DNA from: Thiobacillus sp.
GTDB lineage: Bacteria; Pseudomonadota; Gammaproteobacteria; Burkholderiales; Thiobacillaceae
Reading direction: 5' to 3'
DNA: 6,168 nt
NCBI GenBank assembly: GCA_018780025.1
Contig: JADMKH010000253.1
Coordinates: 1-6,168, forward strand
Below, piece after piece: positions 1 through 5,321 of this stretch. Position 1 is the first letter of the stretch; every line of letters begins with the position of its first letter. A program made the translations under genes and the position numbers. The notes below the pieces were generated by a model that searched no databases, was not told the origin of the DNA, and saw only the letters and a program-made list of their open reading frames with translations.

Positions 1-157
1 TCGGCAACAGCGGCATCGGGATGGCGAGGCCCCAGTGCAGCCAGGCGATGCCCGCTGCCCAGCCGGCAATCAGCGACACGCGCACCGCCATCAACCGCCC
101 CAGCAGGGCGCGGGCAGGTAGGGTGGAGAGCAGGGTGGAATCGCGCGTGGACGGCAT
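1..157 (-). CDS. Sensor histidine kinase N-terminus, RegB/PrrB-like (partial)
   Basis: Only the first 52 codons lie in the window; the gene runs off the left edge. After a short Ser/Thr-rich lead (MPSTRDSTLL) comes an Arg-bearing amphipathic stretch (residues 17-27, ALLGRLMAVRV). A hydrophobic segment with Trp residues follows (about 28-48, ending GLAIPMPLLP). This order resembles the start of RegB/PrrB/ActS-type redox-sensing kinases, whose first membrane helix follows a basic 'LRRL..LR' stretch and ends in a short Pro/Leu loop. That is family knowledge applied to a short fragment: the kinase domain, the phospho-accepting His and the redox Cys are all outside the window. The start at 157 has no clear Shine-Dalgarno; Met23 (codon at 91) is an alternative. 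The gene diverges from the copper receptor, so the two share the region 158-270. It could instead be another membrane protein. Confidence 0.5.
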   Translation of the reverse strand, partial: MPSTRDSTLLSTLPARALLGRLMAVRVSLIAGWAAGIAWLHWGLAIPMPLLP

Positions 158-270
158 GGCGGCATTGTAATGCGCGCGCTGCGATGCGCCGTGGGCTGCG
201 GCGATATGTCACATTCCGGGATGGCGGCCAAAAAACGACAATTGAATCCCTTTTTCAGTCGGCCCACGCC
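158..270. promoter_or_regulatory. Divergent intergenic region with a small palindrome
   Basis: This 113-base gap separates the leftward kinase-like gene from the rightward copper receptor gene and must hold their promoters unless the receptor starts upstream, at 184. A 12-base palindrome, GCATT-GT-AATGC, sits at 162-173, five bases before the kinase start. Within it, on the minus strand, TACAAT (164-169) resembles a -10 box, but there is no matching -35 box. On the plus strand TTGAAT (242-247) resembles a -35 box without a good -10. No known copper-regulator operator is recognised with confidence. Confidence 0.25.
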
Positions 271-2484
271 ATGCAAATGCCCGCTTTCGCCCCGCTTCAG
301 TTGCCCCTGCTGATTGCTGTCAGCCTGTTGCCCGTTGCGGTCAGCGCAAATGAACCCATGCTGCTGCCGACGGTCGTGGTGGAAGGCACGCCGGAAGTCA
401 CCACGCCGATCGGTATCGACGTGGCAAATTTGCCGTCCCTGCGGGCCGCCACCAGCGACACGGCCAGCCTTCTCCGGGATGTCCCGGGTATGAGCTTTTA
501 CGGTGCCGGCGGCGTTTCCAGCCTGCCGGTTCTCCATGGCCTGGGGGACGACCGCCTGCGCATCAAGGTCGATGGCATGGACCTGATTTCAGCGTGCGGA
601 AACCATATGAACCCCGCACTTTCTTACATTGATCCAGGCAATGTAGCCAGCATCCAGGTGTTTTCCGGCATCGCGCCGGTGAGCGTAAGCGGCGACAGCA
701 TCGGCGGCGCCATCCTGGTGAAGTCTCCCGAGCCGGCGTTTGCCGCTGCGGGGCAGGGCACCTTGCTCAAGGGCGAGGCCGGCGCTTTCTATCGCAGCAA
801 TGGCAATGCCGTGGGCGGTAATGTTGCGGCGACCCTTGCAAGCGAAATGCTGAGCATGACGTATAGCGGATCGACCGCGAAATCCGGCAACTACACGGCT
901 GGCGTGGCCTTTAAGCCGGCCGGGCTGGCGGCGGTGGGCCGGGGCTGGCTGGACGGCGACGAGGTCGGGTCGTCCAGGTATCAATCGACGAATCACTCGC
1001 TCGGTCTGGCGCTACGCCATGAAAACCATCTGGTCGAACTGAAGCTGGGGGTGCAGGACATTCCCTACCAGGGGTTCCCCAACCAGCGCATGGACATGAC
1101 CGGCAACGACAGCGAGCAGGTCAACCTGCGCTACGAGGGTCAATACGACTGGGGCAAGCTGGAAGCCCGCGCCTATAACGAGCACACGCGGCACAAGATG
1201 CAGTTTGGCGACGACAAGCAATTCTGGTACGGCACCGCACCGGGCATGCCGATGGATACGGAGGGGAAAAATACGGGCGCGCTGGTCAAGGCGGACATCG
1301 TGCTTTCGGCGCGCGACCTGCTCCGGGTGGGCGGCGAAGTCCAGCAGTACCGCCTGAACGACTGGTGGCCGCCGTCCGGCACCGGCGGCATGTCGCCGAA
1401 TACATTCTGGAATATCCGTGACGGCGAACGCGACCGTCTGGCCCTCTTCGCCGAATGGGACGCGCAGTGGAACCCGGAGTGGCTCACGCAATTCGGCGTG
1501 CGTCACGAAACGGTGGATATGAATACGGGAACCGTGCAGGGCTACAACAGCATGGCTCAATACCCTGCGGAATCGGCAGCCTTCAATGCGAGCGACCGCA
1601 GCCGCACCGACCGCAACCTGGACCTCGCCGCGCTGGCCCGCTACACGCCGGATGCCACGCGCACGATCGAGTTCGGCTATGCCCGGAAAACCCGCTCGCC
1701 CAACCTCTACGAACGCTACAGCTGGTCGACCGGCGGGATGGCGATGCGCATGGTCAACATGGCAGGCGACGGCAATGGCTATGTCGGCAATCTCGACCTG
1801 AAACCGGAAGTGGCCCATACCCTGAGCGCTACCGTCGACTGGCATGATGCCGACCAAAAAAAATGGGGGCTGAAAGTCACGCCCTACTATACGCATATTG
1901 ATGACTACATCGATGCCAGGCGTTGCCGCTCTGCAAATTCGAACTGCGGCGCAGCCAACCAGACCGCCACGACAGGCTTTGTTTATCTCCAGTTTGTTAA
2001 CCAGTCGGCGCGCCTCTACGGCCTGGATATTTCCGGTTATTTCCCACTGGCGAAAACCAGCGCTTACGGCAGTTTCACGGCTACCGGTTTGTTGAACTAC
2101 GTCAACGGCGAGAACCGGACGACCGGCGACAATCTCTACAACATCATGCCGTTGAATGCGAAACTGGCCGTAGTTCAAAGTCTCGGCAATTGGACCCACA
2201 CCGTCGAGGCCCAGCTGGTGGATGCCAAGACGGATGTGTCGCAAACCCGCAACGAAGTCAAAACCGCGGGCTACGGCTTGCTGAATCTGCGCAGCAGCTA
2301 TGCGTGGAAACAGGCCCGGTTCGATGTCGGCATCGAGAATGTCTTCGATAGACTTTACAACTATCCGCTGGGTGGGGCGTATGTCGGTCAGGGGAAAACC
2401 ATGTCGGCAACCGATGTTGCCTGGGGCACGCCGGTTCCCGGCATGGGGCGATCGATTTACACTGGCGTGAATGTAAAATTCTAA
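271..2484 (+). CDS. oprC: TonB-dependent copper receptor, OprC/NosA type
   Basis: This outer-membrane beta-barrel receptor is predicted to bring copper into the periplasm using TonB energy. From the chosen start it is 737 residues. A signal peptide ends near VSA|NEP (about residue 26), followed by a TonB-box-like region (PTVVVEG), a plug domain (about 35-150) and a long barrel ending in aromatic VKF, as outer-membrane proteins do. The plug contains SACGNHMNP, giving Cys109-x3-Met113, and the barrel contains HKM, giving His308-x-Met310. Family knowledge: OprC of Pseudomonas aeruginosa binds copper through exactly a CxxxM-HxM site, so both halves are present here. The plug sequence NHMNPALSYIDP is also typical of OprC/NosA receptors. 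The start at 271 is chosen because it leads directly into a signal peptide; an in-frame ATG at 184 adds 29 unlikely residues, 277 is also possible, and none has a strong ribosome-binding site. A PCu(A)C copper chaperone gene follows after 24 bases, supporting a copper role. Confidence 0.9.
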   Translation: MQMPAFAPLQLPLLIAVSLLPVAVSANEPMLLPTVVVEGTPEVTTPIGIDVANLPSLRAATSDTASLLRDVPGMSFYGAGGVSSLPVLHGLGDDRLRIKVDGMDLISACGNHMNPALSYIDPGNVASIQVFSGIAPVSVSGDSIGGAILVKSPEPAFAAAGQGTLLKGEAGAFYRSNGNAVGGNVAATLASEMLSMTYSGSTAKSGNYTAGVAFKPAGLAAVGRGWLDGDEVGSSRYQSTNHSLGLALRHENHLVELKLGVQDIPYQGFPNQRMDMTGNDSEQVNLRYEGQYDWGKLEARAYNEHTRHKMQFGDDKQFWYGTAPGMPMDTEGKNTGALVKADIVLSARDLLRVGGEVQQYRLNDWWPPSGTGGMSPNTFWNIRDGERDRLALFAEWDAQWNPEWLTQFGVRHETVDMNTGTVQGYNSMAQYPAESAAFNASDRSRTDRNLDLAALARYTPDATRTIEFGYARKTRSPNLYERYSWSTGGMAMRMVNMAGDGNGYVGNLDLKPEVAHTLSATVDWHDADQKKWGLKVTPYYTHIDDYIDARRCRSANSNCGAANQTATTGFVYLQFVNQSARLYGLDISGYFPLAKTSAYGSFTATGLLNYVNGENRTTGDNLYNIMPLNAKLAVVQSLGNWTHTVEAQLVDAKTDVSQTRNEVKTAGYGLLNLRSSYAWKQARFDVGIENVFDRLYNYPLGGAYVGQGKTMSATDVAWGTPVPGMGRSIYTGVNVKF

Positions 2485-2508
2485 ACGTGTTCTGCCAAGG
2501 AGAAATCG

Positions 2509-2961
2509 ATGAAAACCATGCTTGCCGCGGCACTGCTGATCAGCGCCGCCAGCCTGCCCGCCTGGGCCGCCAGTATCAGCGTGACCGATGCCTGGGCGCG
2601 CGCCACCATGCCGGGCCAAAAGGTCAGCGGCGCCTATATGCAGATTCGGTCGGATGCCGATGTGCGCCTGGTGAGCGTATCCAGCCCCGCAGTGCCGCGC
2701 GTGGAAATGCATGAAATGAAAATGGACGGCGACGTGATGCGGATGCGCGAATTGAAGGCGATTGATTTACCGAAGGGCAAGACCGTCTTGCTGGAGCCCG
2801 GCGGTTTTCACCTCATGCTGATGAATCTGAAGAAGCCGATTGTTGCGGGCGATGTTATTCCGCTCACGCTGGTGGTGGAGTCAGGTGGCAAGCAGCAGGC
2901 GGTCGAAGTGAAAGCCGAAGCGCGCGCCATGGGCGGCGGCATGCAGCACCATCATCACTGA
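2509..2961 (+). CDS. Periplasmic copper chaperone PCu(A)C with Met/His tail
   Basis: This is a 150-residue secreted copper chaperone of the PCu(A)C (DUF461) family, whose members carry Cu(I) in the periplasm, often to the CuA or CuB centres of cytochrome oxidases. The signal peptide is residues 1-20, cleaved near AWA|AS. The mature protein opens with the family hallmark VTDAWARATMPG and GAYM. The canonical copper site H-x10-M-x21-H-x-M is complete: His68, Met79, His101 and Met103. Additional Met residues surround it (EMHEMKM, MRM), and the protein ends in MGGGMQHHHH, a natural Met/His tail that could bind a second copper ion, as histidine-rich tails do in some PCu(A)C proteins. The start is fixed by a strong AAGGAG at 2497-2502. 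The gene lies 24 bases after the copper receptor and is surely in the same operon. Its last 7 bases overlap the end of the convergent DUF2063 gene. Confidence 0.95.
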   Translation: MKTMLAAALLISAASLPAWAASISVTDAWARATMPGQKVSGAYMQIRSDADVRLVSVSSPAVPRVEMHEMKMDGDVMRMRELKAIDLPKGKTVLLEPGGFHLMLMNLKKPIVAGDVIPLTLVVESGGKQQAVEVKAEARAMGGGMQHHHH

Positions 2962-3719
2962 GTCCGGCTGGTTCCCAGAATCGCGCCGCGTGCGCGCAAG
3001 TCTTCCAGCAGTGCGGCGCCCGCCTGCAGAACCAGCGCAGGATCGGGATGGCGGCTTTCTATTGCAACCTGATGCAGTGCTGCGCGTCCGCTTAGCGTTT
3101 TAGCCTCAAGAAGCGTCAGCAGGCGTGCCGTAAACGCATTGATCCCGGTGAACGCCACCTGGTCGTTGCTATCGCGAAATACCAGCAACCAGGTTTCGGC
3201 AGGTTGCACTTTGCGGCGTGGCGCGATCCGATGCACCGGCCAGTCGTAACGCAGATTGGCCAGCACCGGATTCAGAACGGGCACGCCATTGAGCAGGTCA
3301 GCGGTGGCATCCACCGGGCAATCCGTGCTGCGGTTCGACACCGACAGCACCAGTTCGATCCATTCATAATGTGCCAGTGCCAATAGATACGGCGGGTAGT
3401 CGTCGGGCGGTGTCCATTCGTTTTGCAGAAACTGTATGAACTCGTCTGGAATTTGCCGGAAGTAGGGTGTGCGACTGCGGTGCGTGCTGAAAAATGCGCG
3501 CGCCAGTTTGGCCCATTTGCGCACGCCCAGCACTTTTCGCAGCACCGGAAAACACGCCAGCAAGAAACTTTCGACGTTGTTATAGAGCAGTTCGTTGTAG
3601 ATTTTCATGCGCCGCGCTTCTACGCCGGCTGGGCGCGGGTGCATCCTGGGGTCGCGGATGTGCGCGGTGAATTCGAGTTGGTAACGCTGAAACTCAGGAA
3701 GCGTGGATGATGGTTTCAT
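2955..3719 (-). CDS. hvfC: HvfC/BufC-family (DUF2063) partner of the MNIO maturase
   Basis: This 254-residue protein is a DUF2063/HvfC/BufC-type partner of a DUF692 oxidase; known members bind the precursor peptide and are required for modification by the MNIO enzyme. The N-terminal helical domain (about 8-105) has the diagnostic YNELLYNNVESFLLACFPVL (41-60) followed by RKVLG and the FF.TH..RTPYF stretch. The C-terminal domain (about 110-245) contains LAHYEWIEL and the YDWPVHRI segment (158-165). No signal peptide or membrane helix is seen, so it should act in the cytoplasm before export of the peptide. The start at Met 3719 fits the family's usual N-terminus (FQRYQLEFTAHIRDP); upstream in-frame codons give sequence unlike the family. 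This start lies inside the end of the maturase gene, a 26-base overlap without a visible Shine-Dalgarno, suggesting translational coupling. No DoxX-type gene follows, unlike many bufferin operons. Confidence 0.9.
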   Translation of the reverse strand: MKPSSTLPEFQRYQLEFTAHIRDPRMHPRPAGVEARRMKIYNELLYNNVESFLLACFPVLRKVLGVRKWAKLARAFFSTHRSRTPYFRQIPDEFIQFLQNEWTPPDDYPPYLLALAHYEWIELVLSVSNRSTDCPVDATADLLNGVPVLNPVLANLRYDWPVHRIAPRRKVQPAETWLLVFRDSNDQVAFTGINAFTARLLTLLEAKTLSGRAALHQVAIESRHPDPALVLQAGAALLEDLRARGAILGTSRTQ

Positions 3720-4560
3720 GGAGCTGGTATATGGCTTGGCTGTGTTGACCCTGAATCTGCGCGATGCGTTCGACTTCGCGCACCAGTTCAGCCAATGGGG
3801 GAATGTTGAAGTCGCGCTCCAGCAGTGTGGGGGCCACACCGTGTATACGGTAGGTTTCATCGAGCAATGTCCACACCGGGTCGATCACATCGGCGCCGTG
3901 GGTGTCCACAATCAGATCATCCGCTTCGTTGTAATGGCCGGCCATGTGCATATACACGATGCGTTCGGTTGGCAGGGTGCGGATAAATTCGAGCGGATCG
4001 TAGCGGTGGTTCACGCTGTTGACGTAGACGTTGTTGACGTCGAGATGCAGGTCGCAGTCCGCTTCCTGCAGTACCGCACGCATGAAGCTGGCTTCATTCA
4101 TTTCGGCGATGGGAGAGGACGTGTAAAACGATGCATTCTCGATGGCGATGCGGCGTTCAAGGATGTCCTGCGTGCGGCGTATGCGCGCAGCGACGTATTT
4201 CACGGCCTCTTCCGTAAAGGGGATAGGCAGCAGGTCGTACAGATGCCCGTCATCGGAGCAATACGACAGGTGTTCGGTAAACAGGGCGATGCCGTGGCTA
4301 TCCATCAGCTGCCGCGTTTTGCGAAGCAGCATTTCGTCGAGTGGCGCCGGGCCGCCCAGCGAGAGCGACAAACCATGGCAAACGAATGGATAGCGCTCAG
4401 TAAAACGGTGTAAGTCGCGGCCATGGGCGCCGCCCATGTCGATCCAGTTTTCCGGCGCTATTTCGAAAAACTCGATGGCGTCGGGGACGTGGGTTTTCAG
4501 CTCAGGCAGCAGCTCGCGCCGAAAACCCAATCCCGCGCCGGTGGGGCGCAGGGTTTTCAT
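3694..4560 (-). CDS. hvfB: MNIO-family bufferin/HvfA maturase (DUF692)
   Basis: This 288-residue DUF692 protein is a multinuclear non-heme iron-dependent oxidase. Relatives MbnB, HvfB and BufB use two or three irons in a TIM barrel and oxygen to turn peptide cysteines into copper-binding groups (oxazolone/thioamide or thiooxazole, as reported for different systems). Family signatures appear in order: GAGLGFR (8-14 region), FFEIAPENW (31-39), CHGLSLSLGG (61-70), FTEHLSYC (94-101), IENASFY (140-146), LDVNNVYVN (173-181), YMHMAGHY (203-210), DTHG (219-222) and LLERDFNIP (246-254). The conserved Glu, Asn, His and Asp residues in these motifs are the expected iron ligands, and none appears missing. 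No signal peptide is present, so it is cytoplasmic. It starts 10 bases after the precursor gene and its end overlaps the partner gene by 26 bases, so precursor, maturase and partner form a tight operon. The substrate is inferred to be the neighbouring KCG protein. Confidence 0.95.
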   Translation of the reverse strand: MKTLRPTGAGLGFRRELLPELKTHVPDAIEFFEIAPENWIDMGGAHGRDLHRFTERYPFVCHGLSLSLGGPAPLDEMLLRKTRQLMDSHGIALFTEHLSYCSDDGHLYDLLPIPFTEEAVKYVAARIRRTQDILERRIAIENASFYTSSPIAEMNEASFMRAVLQEADCDLHLDVNNVYVNSVNHRYDPLEFIRTLPTERIVYMHMAGHYNEADDLIVDTHGADVIDPVWTLLDETYRIHGVAPTLLERDFNIPPLAELVREVERIAQIQGQHSQAIYQLHETIIHAS

Positions 4561-4570
4561 ATCAGCTTGC

Positions 4571-4990
4571 TTACTTCATGCCGCCGCATTTGCCTTCCAT
4601 CATCTTGTTCATTTCGGCCTGATCGAGGTAGCCGTCCTTGTTGGTGTCCATCGTCTTGAACATGGCCGCGTGGCCATTCATGAATTCTTTTCTGCTGACC
4701 TTGCCGTCCTTGTTGGTGTCCAGCATGGCAGGACCAGGCATACCCGTGTCAGGCATGCCAGCGCTGCTGCTGTCTGCTGCACTGGCTTTAGCCGCGCTGG
4801 TTTTCATGCCACCGCATTTGCCCTGCCCACATTTTCCGTCCCCCATTTTCTCTGCCTGGGACAGCATGTAGCCCTTGTCCAGGGATTGCATGGCGAATGG
4901 GTTTTCTGCGGCCGACACAATGGGTGCGGCGGCCATGCCGGCAACAAGAGCAGAACCAACAGCAGTGGCGATCAGGGTTTTCTTGGACAT
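4571..4990 (-). CDS. HvfA/bufferin-like secreted precursor with KCG motifs and two EF-hands
   Basis: This 139-residue protein is the likely substrate of the DUF692 maturase downstream. It has a Sec signal peptide (residues 1-28: KK, hydrophobic core, VSAAEN), serving as leader as in bufferins. A cysteine-containing stretch follows with KCG at 53-55 and 58-60 (GDGKCGQGKCGGMK). After that come an Ala/Ser linker (64-77), two canonical EF-hand loops (91-102 DTNKDGKVSRKE and 115-126 DTNKDGYLDQAE) and a C-terminal EGKCGGMK with the third KCG. Its only cysteines are these three: Cys54, Cys59 and Cys135. Family knowledge: HvfA-type peptides carry repeated EGKCG motifs whose cysteines become copper-binding groups; plain members lack EF-hands. 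The calcium loops have all usual ligands (Asp1, Asn3, Asp5, Gly6, Glu12). The ribosome-binding site is a weak A/G-rich stretch (AGAAAG). It could instead be a simple EF-hand protein, but the KCG motifs and the maturase 10 bases away argue otherwise. Confidence 0.85.
   Translation of the reverse strand: MSKKTLIATAVGSALVAGMAAAPIVSAAENPFAMQSLDKGYMLSQAEKMGDGKCGQGKCGGMKTSAAKASAADSSSAGMPDTGMPGPAMLDTNKDGKVSRKEFMNGHAAMFKTMDTNKDGYLDQAEMNKMMEGKCGGMK
4574..4819 (-). repeat. Pair of 18-base repeats encoding KCGGMK
   Basis: The two copies lie at 4574-4591 and 4802-4819 inside the precursor gene and match at 16 of 18 bases. Each encodes Lys-Cys-Gly-Gly-Met-Lys, at residues 134-139 and 58-63. Both differences are silent third-position changes. 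They bracket the linker and the EF-hand pair, suggesting duplication of a modification site or insertion of the EF-hand module between sites. Confidence 0.75.
4631..4722 (-). repeat. Exact 20-base direct repeat in the two EF-hand loops
   Basis: Positions 4631-4650 and 4703-4722 are identical over 20 bases and encode the loop start DTNKDG plus part of the preceding codon. The copies are 72 bases (24 codons) apart, in frame. Identity at every third position points to recent duplication or gene conversion of one EF-hand unit rather than independent conservation. Confidence 0.85.
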
Positions 4991-5031
4991 GAATGGTTTC
5001 TTTCTAACAAGTTGATCAATGATTTAAAACA

Positions 5032-5051
5032 GTGCCGGCCGCTGCCGGCAC
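5032..5051 (-). terminator. Hairpin between anti-sigma and precursor genes (possible terminator or attenuator)
   Basis: GTGCCGGC (5032-5039) and GCCGGCAC (5044-5051) form a perfect 8-bp stem with a 4-base loop. On the minus strand it is followed by TGTTTTAAATC, a short, imperfect U-run, so it is a weak intrinsic terminator at best. It lies 12 bases after the anti-sigma stop codon (stop ends at 5064) and about 40 bases before the precursor start. It could limit read-through from the sigma/anti-sigma genes, or protect the 5' end of a processed precursor mRNA so that precursor outnumbers regulator. Confidence 0.55.
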
Positions 5052-5063
5052 CCTGCAAAAGGC

Positions 5064-5321
5064 TCACGATCCGAGCTTTTTCTGCAATTCGTTGGCAATG
5101 CGCTGCCGGGCCTCATGCGCAAGCCCGGGCGCGTCATCCTTGTCTGAAGTTTCGATCCGGAACTGGCGCCGCATTTCCTGTAACTGTTGCGCGAAACGTG
5201 CGCAGTTATTGCACACGGCCAGATGCAGCCGCATCGCCAGCCGATCCGGAAGCGGCAGGCGTTCGTCCATCGCACGCGAGGCAAGCTCCGTTGTTTCCTT
5301 GCATGTGGTCATCCATTTCAT
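5064..5321 (-). CDS. Zinc-binding anti-sigma factor (zf-HC2 family)
   Basis: This 85-residue protein is predicted to bind and silence the ECF sigma factor encoded just upstream. The zinc-type anti-sigma signature is present: Cys7, then His33-x3-Cys37-x2-Cys40 (HLAVCNNC). The rest is helical and ends in a charged tail (ANELQKKLGS). No membrane segment is seen, so it is a soluble anti-sigma, of the kind whose zinc-bound thiols respond to oxidants or metals in relatives (ZAS family knowledge). The start at 5321 forms an ATGA overlap with the sigma stop (TGA at 5320-5318) and has GAAGGT at 5331-5336 nine bases upstream, so the pair is translationally coupled. A longer reading frame from 5399 adds 26 residues that do not fit the family. 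Which signal it senses is not visible; copper attack on the zinc site is a reasonable inference from the neighbours. Confidence 0.88.
   Translation of the reverse strand: MKWMTTCKETTELASRAMDERLPLPDRLAMRLHLAVCNNCARFAQQLQEMRRQFRIETSDKDDAPGLAHEARQRIANELQKKLGS

Noticed and set aside
162..173. Copper-regulator operator in the GCATTGTAATGC palindrome
   Set aside because: The palindrome is real, but it is short, and I cannot match it reliably to a CusR/CopR or CueR site. It is reported only as a possible element.
91..537. Long minus-strand open frame over the receptor start
   Set aside because: It is rich in Arg, His, Pro and Gly with no recognisable domain, and runs against the well-supported receptor gene; a GC-rich shadow frame.
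1012..2712. 566-codon minus-strand open frame antisense to the receptor
   Set aside because: Its length comes from codon bias of the plus-strand receptor gene. It has no domain or signal, and its composition is typical of antisense shadows.
3703..4413. 236-codon plus-strand open frame over the DUF692 gene
   Set aside because: It is the exact antisense of a strongly conserved maturase, with no family features of its own.
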